Assembly: GCF_011043735.1 (NCBI RefSeq)
Contig: NZ_JAAKGV010000004.1
Coordinates: 276,741 to 340,740 of the forward strand
Direction: 5' to 3'
Source of the DNA: Methylobacterium sp. DB0501
GTDB taxonomy: Bacteria > Pseudomonadota > Alphaproteobacteria > Rhizobiales > Beijerinckiaceae
Length of the DNA: 64,000 nt
Part shown: piece after piece, positions 56,510 to 64,000 of the stretch
How positions within the stretch are numbered: position 1 is the stretch's first letter
Layout: each line of letters starts with the position of its first letter
Position numbers and translations under genes: made by a program
The notes under the pieces: generated by a model
Database searches by the model: none
What the model was told of the DNA's origin: nothing
What the model saw: the letters and a program-made list of their open reading frames with translations, nothing else

Positions 56510-58771
56510 TCAGACCGGGACACCGTGCTCTTCCGCGAAGGCCGCGAGCGCCGGCCGTAGCGAAGCCCCGTCCTTGGTCCGCGCCAGTTCCTGCTCCAGG
56601 AACGCCGCCACCGCGCCGGCATCGATCCCCAGCACCATCGCCTTGACCGGCCCGATCGAGGCCGGGGACATCGACAGGGCGCGAAAGCCCAACCCGATCA
56701 GCGCCATCGCCTCGAGCGGCCGCCCGCCGATCTCGCCGCAGACCGTCGCCGGGGTCCCGGCGGCCTGCGCCCGCTCGGCGATCAGCCGGAAGGCGCGCAA
56801 GGCCGCGGTGCTCAACGGGTCGAAGCGGTTGGCGACCTGGCGGTTCTCGCGGTCGACCGCGAACAGGAACTGCATCAGGTCGTTCGAGCCGACCGAGAGG
56901 AAATCGGCTTCCGCGGCGATCTCGTCCATCTGGAACAGCAGCGAGGGCACCTCGACCATCACGCCAAGGCGGCAATCCGCCGGCAACGGGTAGCCGTGGC
57001 GGGTGAGATGCGCCTTCTCGCGCTCGACGATGGCACGCGCCTGGACGAACTCCTCGACGGTCGCGACCATCGGGAACATGATCTTGAGCGGCCGCCCCCG
57101 CGCGGCCTTGAGCAGCGCGCGCAGCTGCATCCGCAGGAGGCCGGGCCGGTCGAGCCCGATGCGGATCGCCCGCCAGCCCAAAGCCGGGTTCTCCTCCTCG
57201 AGGGCCTTCATGTAGGGCAGCACCTTGTCGCCGCCGATATCGAGGGTCCGGATGGTCACCGGCAGGTCGCCGACGGCATCGAACACCGCCTCGTACAGGA
57301 TCTGCTGCTCGGCCGCCGTCGGCATCCGCTCGGCGACCATGAACTGCAACTCGGTGCGGAACAGCCCGACGCCCTCGGCCCCGGTCTCGTTCAGGTGCGA
57401 CAGGTCGACGATGAGACCGGCATTCAGCTGGAGATTGACCGCGACCCCGTCGCGGGTGACCGCCGGCACGTCGCGGAGCGAACGGTACTGCTCCTGGCGC
57501 CTCGCCCGCAGGCGCGCCTTCTCGGCATAGGCCGCCTCGATCTCCGGCCCCGGCCGGATCTGGATCTCGCCGGTCCCGCCATCGACGATGATGGCATCCC
57601 CCGTCTCGACCAAGGCCGTGGCGTTCGCCACCTCGCCCACCGCCGGGATGCCGAGGGCGCGGGCCACGATGGCGATGTGGCTCGTCGGCCCGCCTTCCTC
57701 AAGCACCACGCCGCGCAGGCGGGCGCGGTCGTAGTCGAGGAGCGCCGCCGGGCCCATCGAGCGCGCCACCAAGATGGCGTTCTCGGGCATCGCGTCGGGC
57801 CCGACCGTCGAGCGGCCGACGAGCTGGCGCAGCAGCCGGTTGGCGAGGTCGTCGAGGTCGTGCAGGCGCTCGCGCAGGTAGGGATCGCTCTGGCGCAGCA
57901 TGCGGGCGCGGTTGTCGGACTGCACCCGCTCCACCGCGGCCTCCGCCGTGAGGCCGGACAGGACCGCCTCGCGCATCCGGCGCAGCCAGCCCTGGTCGTG
58001 GGCGAACATCCGCACGGTCTCGAGCACCTCCCGGTGCTCGCCGGCCCCCGCGACGTCGCCGCGCTCGACGAGGTCGTCGATGGCAGCCCGCACCTCGGCG
58101 ATGGCGGTGTCGAGGCGCGACGCCTCGCGCTCGACATTCTCGGCGATCAGGTTGCGCACCACGATGCGCGGCTCGTGCAGCACGACGTGGCCCAGGCCCA
58201 CGCCGTCGGCGAGCGCCACGCCCGACTGGGCGAGCGCCCGGCGCGAGGCGCTGACGGTGCCGGGCGACAGGGCCTGCAGCTCGCCCGAGGCGATCATCTC
58301 CGCCAGCACCATGGCGGTGGTCTGGAGCGCTTCGATCTCCTCCTCGGAATAGACCCGGTAGGTGCGGTTCTGCACCACCAGGACGCCGAGCGTGTTGCCG
58401 GCCCGCAGCAGCGGCACGCCCAGGAAGGCGTGGTAGACCTCCTCGCCGGTCTCCGGGCGGTAGGAGAAGGCGGGGTGCGACTGGGCGTCGGAGAGGGAGA
58501 GCGGCTCGGCGGTGGCGGCGATCAGGCCGACCAGGCCCTCGCCGGCCCGCATGGTGGTGAGGTGCACCGCCTCGCGGTTCAGGCCCTCGGTGGCGAACAG
58601 CTCGAGGTTGCCGTCGTCGCGCAGGACATAGACCGAGCAGACCTCCGCGACCATGTTGGACGCGATCAGGACAACGATGCGGTCGAGGCGCGCCTGCGGG
58701 CCGACGGGCTCCGCCATGGCCTCGCGAAGGCGGCGCAGTAGCAGGCGCGGGCCTCCAGGCGCTGCGGGCAT
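56510..58771 (-). CDS. ptsP: Nitrogen-PTS phosphoenolpyruvate-protein phosphotransferase (EI-Ntr)
   Basis: About 753 residues; GTG at 58786 is an alternative start. An N-terminal GAF domain (about 20-160) is followed by the enzyme I domains: phosphorylatable His in GGPTSHIAIVARALG, the PEP-binding DGGTGEI region and the C-terminal barrel with FRTELQFM, NPALGWRAIRIGL, MFPMVATVEEF, VMVEVPSLLF and SVGSNDLMQF. It passes phosphate from PEP to NPr and EIIA-Ntr to sense nitrogen status. lysC lies upstream on the same strand, as in many relatives. Confidence 0.95.
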   Translation of the reverse strand: MPAAPGGPRLLLRRLREAMAEPVGPQARLDRIVVLIASNMVAEVCSVYVLRDDGNLELFATEGLNREAVHLTTMRAGEGLVGLIAATAEPLSLSDAQSHPAFSYRPETGEEVYHAFLGVPLLRAGNTLGVLVVQNRTYRVYSEEEIEALQTTAMVLAEMIASGELQALSPGTVSASRRALAQSGVALADGVGLGHVVLHEPRIVVRNLIAENVEREASRLDTAIAEVRAAIDDLVERGDVAGAGEHREVLETVRMFAHDQGWLRRMREAVLSGLTAEAAVERVQSDNRARMLRQSDPYLRERLHDLDDLANRLLRQLVGRSTVGPDAMPENAILVARSMGPAALLDYDRARLRGVVLEEGGPTSHIAIVARALGIPAVGEVANATALVETGDAIIVDGGTGEIQIRPGPEIEAAYAEKARLRARRQEQYRSLRDVPAVTRDGVAVNLQLNAGLIVDLSHLNETGAEGVGLFRTELQFMVAERMPTAAEQQILYEAVFDAVGDLPVTIRTLDIGGDKVLPYMKALEEENPALGWRAIRIGLDRPGLLRMQLRALLKAARGRPLKIMFPMVATVEEFVQARAIVEREKAHLTRHGYPLPADCRLGVMVEVPSLLFQMDEIAAEADFLSVGSNDLMQFLFAVDRENRQVANRFDPLSTAALRAFRLIAERAQAAGTPATVCGEIGGRPLEAMALIGLGFRALSMSPASIGPVKAMVLGIDAGAVAAFLEQELARTKDGASLRPALAAFAEEHGVPV

Positions 58772-58948
58772 CGTGTCGTGTTCCACCCTTTGGCGAGCCG
58801 GGCCTCGCGCGGCGCAACCGTGAGGCTGGGCCTGCGCGGGCCTGACGCATCGGTCCCGTCACCGCCGTATAGCGAGTCCGGCGCCCGGCGGGCAAGCGTC
58901 CTTCCGGGGGAGGCGGCTTTCCCTCGCGGGGGAGGGCCGGAGAACGAC

Positions 58949-58985
58949 AGCGCCCCGCCCGCGAGGCAATCGCGGACGGGGCGCT
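58949..58985 (-). terminator. Hairpin after lysC
   Basis: AGCGCCCCGCCCGCGA pairs with TCGCGGACGGGGCGCT (one mismatch) around a five-base loop, 27 bases after the lysC stop. The following bases read TCGTTCTCC, only partly U-rich. Confidence 0.6.
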
Positions 58986-59011
58986 GGGACGGCAGGCCCG
59001 TCGGGCCGGCG

Positions 59012-60247
59012 TCAGGCCTTGTCGAGGCCGTAGAGCGAGTGGAGCGTGCGCACCGCGAGTTCCGTGTAGGCGGTGTCGATCAGCACCGAGAACTTGATCT
59101 CCGAGGTGGTGATCGCCCGGATGTTGATGCCCTTCTCGGCGAGCGCCCGGAACGCCTTGGCGGCGACGCCGGCATGGCTGCGCATCCCGACGCCGATCGC
59201 CGAGACCTTGACCACGTCGGTGGCGCCCTCGATGCGCTCGAACTCGACCGCGCCGCTTTGCGCGTCGAGGATCGCGCGGGCGCGCTCGTAATCGGCCGCC
59301 GGCACCGTGAAGGTCATGTCGGTGGCCGCACCGTCGCCGGACACGACTTGGATGATCATGTCGACGTTGATGTTGGCATCCGCCAGGGGGCCGAAGATGG
59401 CGGCGGCGATGCCGGGCTTGTCCTTCACCCGGCGAAGCGTGATTTGGGCCTCGTCCTTCGAGAAGGCGATGCCCGTGATGATCTGCTGTTCCACGATATC
59501 GTCCTCGTCGCAGATGAGGGTGCCGGGGCGGGCGTCGTCGGGGTCGTCGAAGGAGGAGCGCACGGTGGTCGGCACCCGGTGCACCATGGCGAGCTCGACC
59601 GAGCGCACCTGCAGCACCTTGGCCCCGAGGGAGGCCATCTCCAGCATCTCCTCGAAGGCGACCCTCTCGAGGCGCTGGGCCTTCGGCACCACCCGCGGGT
59701 CGGTGGTGTAGACGCCGTCGACGTCGGTGTAGATGTCGCAGCGCTCGGCGCCGATCGCCGCCGCGATCGCGACCGCGCTGGTGTCCGAGCCGCCGCGCCC
59801 GAGGGTGGTCAGGCGGCCGGTCTCGGGATGGATGCCCTGGAAGCCGGCGATCACCGCGACCTCGCCGCGCTTGAACCCGGCATCGAGGCGGGCGCCGTCG
59901 ATGTGCTGGATCCGGGCCGAGCCGTGCTGGTCGGAGGTCTCGATCGGGATCTGCCAGCCCTGCCAGGAGCGGGCCTTGATGCCCATCTCGGCGAGCACGA
60001 TGGCCAGCAGTCCCGACGTGACCTGCTCGCCCGAGGCGACGACCGCGTCGTACTCGGACTGGGCGTAGAGCGGCGACGCGTCCTTGCACCAGGCCACCAG
60101 CTCGTTGGTCTTGCCGGACATCGCCGAGACGACGACCGCGACCTCGTAGCCGGCCCGCACCTCGCGGGCGACATGGCGGGCGACGTTGCGGATGCGGTCG
60201 ACCGTGGCGACGGAGGTACCGCCGAATTTCATCACCAGGCGGGGCAT
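59012..60247 (-). CDS. lysC: Aspartate kinase
   Basis: 411 residues. Phosphorylates aspartate, the first step to lysine, methionine and threonine. Motifs: KFGGTS at residues 7-12, RGGSDTSAVAIA, YTDVDGVYTTDPR, and two C-terminal ACT domains (about residues 265-410) that allow feedback inhibition. The gene is on the minus strand; ubiG diverges. Confidence 0.97.
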   Translation of the reverse strand: MPRLVMKFGGTSVATVDRIRNVARHVAREVRAGYEVAVVVSAMSGKTNELVAWCKDASPLYAQSEYDAVVASGEQVTSGLLAIVLAEMGIKARSWQGWQIPIETSDQHGSARIQHIDGARLDAGFKRGEVAVIAGFQGIHPETGRLTTLGRGGSDTSAVAIAAAIGAERCDIYTDVDGVYTTDPRVVPKAQRLERVAFEEMLEMASLGAKVLQVRSVELAMVHRVPTTVRSSFDDPDDARPGTLICDEDDIVEQQIITGIAFSKDEAQITLRRVKDKPGIAAAIFGPLADANINVDMIIQVVSGDGAATDMTFTVPAADYERARAILDAQSGAVEFERIEGATDVVKVSAIGVGMRSHAGVAAKAFRALAEKGINIRAITTSEIKFSVLIDTAYTELAVRTLHSLYGLDKA

Positions 60248-60455
60248 GGGGATCCGATCGAACAAACCTGTCTCGTGCCGCAGCGCAATGCCGCGGGCGT
60301 CCGGCGGGTACAAGCGGGCCGGGGCGGTGTCAATCTTGCAGCCGGGCGCGCCGGTCCTGCGCATGACGTCCCACGGCGGTTGGCCGGAGGCGGCGGCTGC
60401 GCTACCTCGACGGTCGAGACATGACCATCATTCCCTGCAGGAAGGCCTGGCGCCG

Positions 60456-61205
60456 ATGAGCCAACCGACCGGACCCTCGATCGACCGCGACGAGGTCGCC
60501 CGCTTCGATCGCCTCGCCGCGACCTGGTGGGACGAGGCCGGGCCGATGCGGGTGCTGCACCGCTTCAACCCGGTGCGACTGACCTATATCCGCGACACCG
60601 TCTGCCGCCATTTCGGCCGCGACCCGTTGGCGCCGGCACCACTCTCGGGCCTCACCCTCGTCGATGTCGGCTGCGGCGGCGGCGTACTGTCGGAGCCGCT
60701 GGCGCGCCTCGGCGCCGACGTCACCGGCCTCGATCCCGCGGTGACGAATGTCAGGATCGCCCAAGGACATGCCGACGAGGCCGGCGTGCCGGTGCGCTAC
60801 CGGGCCGAGACGATCGAGGACGTGGTGGCCGCCGGCGAGCGCTTCGACGTCGTCTGCGCCATGGAGGTGGTCGAGCACGTCACCGACATGCCGGCTTTCG
60901 TGCGTACCGCCTGCACGGCGGTGAAGCCCGGCGGCCTGTTCTTCGCCGCCACCCTCAACCGGACGATGCGCTCCTTCGCCCTCGCCATCGTGGGCGCGGA
61001 ATACGTCCTCAACTGGCTGCCGAAGGGCACCCACGATTGGGACAAGTTCGTCACCCCCGACGAGTTGTGCGACGCGGTCGAGGGCGGCGGGCTGACCCTC
61101 ACCGACACGGTCGGGGTGGTGTTCAACCCGCTCACCGGCCGCTGGGGCACCGCCCGCGATACGGCCGTCAACTACATGATCGCCGCCGAGAGGCCGCGCG
61201 ACTGA
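60456..61205 (+). CDS. ubiG: Ubiquinone biosynthesis O-methyltransferase
   Basis: About 249 residues. SAM-dependent methylation of both hydroxyls in ubiquinone synthesis. Opening DRDEVARFDRLAATWWDEAGPMRVLHRFNPVRL (as pieces WWDEAGPM and LHRFNPVRL) is typical; SAM loops are LVDVGCGGGVLSEPLARLG and AMEVVEHV, and the end is HDWDKFVTPDEL ... YMIAAERP. RBS AGGAAGG. Confidence 0.95.
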   Translation: MSQPTGPSIDRDEVARFDRLAATWWDEAGPMRVLHRFNPVRLTYIRDTVCRHFGRDPLAPAPLSGLTLVDVGCGGGVLSEPLARLGADVTGLDPAVTNVRIAQGHADEAGVPVRYRAETIEDVVAAGERFDVVCAMEVVEHVTDMPAFVRTACTAVKPGGLFFAATLNRTMRSFALAIVGAEYVLNWLPKGTHDWDKFVTPDELCDAVEGGGLTLTDTVGVVFNPLTGRWGTARDTAVNYMIAAERPRD

Positions 61206-61263
61206 CCGTAGCAACCGTGGCCCGTCCCTCCCGGTTATCGCACCGATACGAGGAGACGGGTCC

Positions 61264-61836
61264 ATGCTGGAGAAGATTCCGCACGCTGTCGGCGAGGCGT
61301 TGTCGGGCCTGCGCGCCGGCATGGGAAAGACCGCCTATCACGCCGAGTTCGAGGGCGCGCCCGACGCGATCCGGGTGACGAGCCCGGCCTTCGCCGAGGG
61401 CGCCGCGATGCCGGCGCGGTTCACGCAGGACGGGGCGAAGGTCTCGCCGCCGCTCGCCTGGGACGGCCTCCCGGTCGGCACCGCCGCGCTGGTGCTCCTG
61501 GTCGAGGATGCCGACAGCCCGACGCCGAAACCGATCGTCCACGCCATCGCCTGGGACCTCGACGCCGCGGCCGGCGGCCTGCCGGAGGGCGCGCTCGCGA
61601 GTCCCGGCTCCGACGGCACGGTCGAGGAGGTCGGCAAGAACACCTTCCTCAAGGCCGGCTACCTGCCGCCCGATCCGCCGACCGGGCACGGCCCGCATCG
61701 CTACCTGTTCCAGGTCTACGCGCTGAACCGCCATCTCGGGCTCGAGGGCGTCCCGGGCCGCGGCGCCCTCCTCGAGGCGATGCATGGCCACGTCCTGGCC
61801 AAGGGTGCGCTGATCGGCACCTATGAACGCCGCTGA
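61264..61836 (+). CDS. YbhB/YbcL (PEBP, Raf-kinase-inhibitor-like) protein
   Basis: 190 residues. PEBP signatures: KVSPPLAWDGLP, LVLLVEDADSPTPKPIVHAIAWDL, and GHGPHRYLFQVYAL, with the anion-binding Asp/His cluster. Phosphatidylethanolamine-binding fold; bacterial function unknown. RBS GAGGAGA. It follows ubiG in the same direction. Confidence 0.93.
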   Translation: MLEKIPHAVGEALSGLRAGMGKTAYHAEFEGAPDAIRVTSPAFAEGAAMPARFTQDGAKVSPPLAWDGLPVGTAALVLLVEDADSPTPKPIVHAIAWDLDAAAGGLPEGALASPGSDGTVEEVGKNTFLKAGYLPPDPPTGHGPHRYLFQVYALNRHLGLEGVPGRGALLEAMHGHVLAKGALIGTYERR

Positions 61837-61895
61837 CCTCCGCCTCATCCCTGTCCCGGCTTGCCAGCGGCCGCGGCCTGGCCCACCACTCGATG

Positions 61896-62001
61896 CCTAG
61901 GGCAGCGCCCGATCGCGTTGCGATCGGGCGCTGCTCCAGGGTTTTGACTTTGCCGCATTTTCTTCGACGAACCGGTACCCCTTCGTCGGAAAATGCTCTG
62001 G
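61896..62001. repeat. Dispersed intergenic palindromic repeat, copy C
   Basis: Begins CCTAGGGCAGCGCCCGATC with its hairpin partner GATCGGGCGCTGC, continues TTTTGACTTTGCCGCATTTTC, then ACGAACCGGTACCCC, and ends CGTCGGAAAATGCTCTGG. On the other strand it reads as copy A. The terminal blocks (GAGCATTTTCCG) are the best conserved. Confidence 0.85.
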
Positions 62002-62034
62002 CCGCCGGATGCGCGGCGGGGAGGATCGGTGGCG

Positions 62035-63009
62035 ATGAAGGCACTCCTGTGCAAGGCGCTCGGCGGGCCGGAGGATCTGGTGATCGAGGAGGTGCCGGAT
62101 CCGGTGCCCGGCCCGGGCCAGGCCCTGGTCCGTGTCACCGTCGCGGCGCTCAACTTCTTCGACACGCTGATCATCGCCGGCCGCTACCAGGTGAAGCCGG
62201 AACTGCCGTTCTCGCCCGGGGCCGAGGCCTGCGGGGTGATCGAGGCGGTGGGTCCGGGCGTCGAGTCCTTCCGGGCCGGCGAGCGGGTGATCGTCCATCT
62301 CGGCTACGGTGCCTGCCGCGAGCGGGTCGCGGCGCCGGTCTCCGGCCTGACCCTCGTGCCGGAGGGCGTCAGCGACGAGCAGGCGGCGGGCCTCTCCGTC
62401 ACCTACGGCACCTCGCTGCATGCGCTGCAGGACCGGGCGAACCTGAAGCCCGGCGAGACCCTGGCGGTGCTCGGCGCCACCGGCGGCGTCGGCCTCGCGG
62501 CGGTGGAGCTCGGCCATGCGATGGGCGCCCGGGTGATCGCCTGCGCCTCCTCGGCCGAGAAGCTCGACCTCGCCAAGGCGCACGGCGCCGACCTTACCCT
62601 CGATTACAGCCAGGAATCCCTTCGCGACGGGCTGAAGCGTCTCGGTGGCGAGGCCGGCATCGACGTCGTCTACGATCCCGTCGGCGGCGCCTATTCCGAG
62701 CCCGCCCTGCGCTCGCTCAACTGGAAGGGGCGCTTCCTGGTGGTCGGCTTCGCGGCCGGCGAGATTCCCAAGATCCCGCTGAACCTGGCGCTCCTGAAGG
62801 GCATCGACATCCAGGGTGTCTTCTGGGGCGCCTTCCTCAAGCGCGAGCCCGAGGGCCACGCCGCCAACCAGGGCCGCCTGCTGGCACTGGTGAGAGAGGG
62901 ACGGCTCTCGGCCAAGGTGCACGGCGTCTACCCGCTGGAGGAGGCCGCCGCCGCCCTCGGCATCCTGGCGCGCCGCGAGGCGATGGGGAAGGTGCTGCTG
63001 CGGCCTTGA
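62035..63009 (+). CDS. NADPH:quinone oxidoreductase, zinc-independent (QOR/MDR family)
   Basis: About 324 residues. Medium-chain dehydrogenase fold: N-terminal ALNFFDTLIIAGRYQ, PFSPGAEACGVIEAVG, the Rossmann loop AVLGATGGVGLAAVELG, and VVYDPVGGAYSEPAL. There is no structural-zinc cysteine lobe, so it belongs to the quinone-oxidoreductase group. GTG six bases upstream is a possible alternative start; GGAGG lies before both. Confidence 0.9.
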   Translation: MKALLCKALGGPEDLVIEEVPDPVPGPGQALVRVTVAALNFFDTLIIAGRYQVKPELPFSPGAEACGVIEAVGPGVESFRAGERVIVHLGYGACRERVAAPVSGLTLVPEGVSDEQAAGLSVTYGTSLHALQDRANLKPGETLAVLGATGGVGLAAVELGHAMGARVIACASSAEKLDLAKAHGADLTLDYSQESLRDGLKRLGGEAGIDVVYDPVGGAYSEPALRSLNWKGRFLVVGFAAGEIPKIPLNLALLKGIDIQGVFWGAFLKREPEGHAANQGRLLALVREGRLSAKVHGVYPLEEAAAALGILARREAMGKVLLRP

Positions 63010-63130
63010 ACTCCCCTCCCCTCTCGCGACCGACGCGGGAGGGGTTTCGCGGCCGCTCGGGGGAACAGTTCGGGCGCCGGGCCGTTCACGGCGTAGCCTT
63101 TTCATTCCCGAGCGTCAGGACGGAGACACC

Positions 63131-63298
63131 GTGGGCGACATCATCCGCATCATCCTGCTCGTCGTGATCCCGCCGATCGGCGTGCTGTTCACCGTCGGGT
63201 TCGGCCTGCAGTTCATCCTCAACGTGGTGCTGACGCTGTTCGGCTACATCCCGGGCCTGATCCACGCCATATGGGTCGTGACGCGGCGCAATTACTGA
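63131..63298 (+). CDS. YqaE/Pmp3-family small membrane protein
   Basis: 55 residues from GTG with GGAG ten bases upstream. Two hydrophobic helices (about residues 3-24 and 26-50) with the family pattern VVIPPIGVLF ... GLQFILNVVLTLFGYIPGLIHAIW. Pmp3 proteins are plasma-membrane proteolipids linked to membrane potential and stress. Too short for many gene finders. A strong terminator follows. Confidence 0.93.
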   Translation: MGDIIRIILLVVIPPIGVLFTVGFGLQFILNVVLTLFGYIPGLIHAIWVVTRRNY

Positions 63299-63326
63299 TC
63301 CGGAGCTTAGTCCAGCGCCGAACGCG

Positions 63327-63362
63327 AAAAACCCCCGCAGGGCGAGCCCTGCGGGGGTTTTT
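63327..63362. terminator. Strong bidirectional terminator
   Basis: AAAAACCCCCGCAGGGC and its complement GCCCTGCGGGGGTTTTT form a stem of up to 17 bp with a two-base apex (in practice 16 with a four-base loop). It ends both the YqaE transcript on the plus strand and the rRNA/tRNA transcript on the minus strand. Confidence 0.9.
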
Positions 63363-63370
63363 CGTATGGT

Positions 63371-63447
<77 letters not shown>

Positions 63448-63494
63448 CCAGGGTGTGATCTGCGTCGTGCAGAGGGAACGTGACGTGCTTGGCA

Positions 63495-63613
63495 GGTCTG
63501 GCGGTGACCGACTCTCCCGTGTCTTGAGACACAGTACCATGGGCGCTGGGGCGGTTAACGGCCGAGTTCGAGATGGGATCGGGTTCTGATCACCCCGCTC
63601 AGACCACCAGACC
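63495..63613 (-). rRNA. rrf: 5S ribosomal RNA
   Basis: About 119 bases. The ends pair (GGTCTGG with CCAGACC) and the conserved internal segments CCCGATCCCATCTCGAAC and CGCCCATGGTACT are visible on the minus strand. It lies between 23S and tRNA-fMet. Confidence 0.95.
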
Positions 63614-63721
63614 GGCCAAGCACGTTCGTTGCGGCAAGCATGCGTTCTGCGGCAGCCGCTCGGCTGCGTCAGGCGTCTTCATCGTGTCGTGGTGTTAGGG
63701 TTGATCCGGACACGGATCATG

Positions 63722-64000
<279 letters not shown>

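Noticed and set aside
56996..58741. Long open frame on the plus strand opposite ptsP
   Set aside because: It is a GC-skew shadow: the minus strand encodes an unmistakable ptsP with intact motifs, and the plus-strand translation has repetitive His/Arg/Gly/Leu content without any family pattern.

Overview
The window is chromosomal DNA from a GC-rich (roughly 70% by eye) alphaproteobacterium of the order Hyphomicrobiales, most likely Methylobacterium or a close relative. The evidence is the gene neighbourhoods rplU-rpmA/obgE-proB, lysC/ptsP/prfA-prmC/DUF4167 and acs/yjcH-actP; a homospermidine synthase; a MucR-family regulator; an OlsB-type ornithine-lipid acyltransferase; and a lanmodulin-like EF-hand protein, a family characteristic of methylotrophic Methylobacterium. 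Nearly all genes are housekeeping. I see no prophage, insertion sequence, integron or CRISPR array.

Layout. 1-5773: the 3' part of a muconate-cycloisomerase-like enzyme, an SGNH-hydrolase/OpgC pair, a lipoprotein overlapping an S10 carboxypeptidase, and holC. 5841-14046: methylmalonyl-CoA mutase small subunit, uppP, a GST, queG, an epimerase, a higBA toxin-antitoxin pair with a palindromic operator, olsB and a small DUF protein. 14157-18809: the L21/L27 operon with promoter and terminator, a GNAT acetyltransferase, obgE, a small antitoxin-like ORF, proB and a 70-residue protein. 19148-28375: homospermidine synthase, a Uma2 nuclease-like protein, a diverged Smr-like ORF, amidase, gltX, an ELM1-family protein, trxB with a LysR regulator, and a nucleoside deaminase.

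28721-38442: a small exported protein, the acetate module acs / yjcH-actP, a DUF3422 membrane protein, purH and a CorC/CNNM-type transporter. 38570-41715: the lanmodulin-like protein, a small exported protein, a membrane class III cyclase and a MucR regulator. 41801-51240: a VWA/DUF1194 protein, an Mrr-like nuclease, comF, a NarK-like nitrate transporter, a YjfB-like motility protein, an IalB protein, zwf, and an SDR/TetR pair. 52019-63298: DUF4167, prmC-prfA, an NTF2-like protein, ptsP, lysC, ubiG, a PEBP protein, a quinone oxidoreductase and a 55-residue Pmp3-family membrane protein. 63371-64000: the 3' end of a ribosomal RNA operon on the minus strand (23S 3' part, 5S, tRNA-fMet).

Functional links: acs, yjcH and actP together take up and activate acetate, and MutA belongs to the propionyl/methylmalonyl-CoA route that feeds assimilation in methylotrophs. 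prfA with prmC forms a release-factor/methylase unit. ptsP encodes the nitrogen-type PTS enzyme I. The most notable items are the lanmodulin-like protein at 38570-38977, whose four EF loops keep lanmodulin spacing but have changed ligands; a dispersed palindromic intergenic repeat family (28401, 49490 and 61896); a three-unit hairpin repeat between purH and a DUF3422 gene; and an SGNH protein that seems to have lost its catalytic Asp/His pair. Many small genes with strong ribosome-binding sites are also listed.
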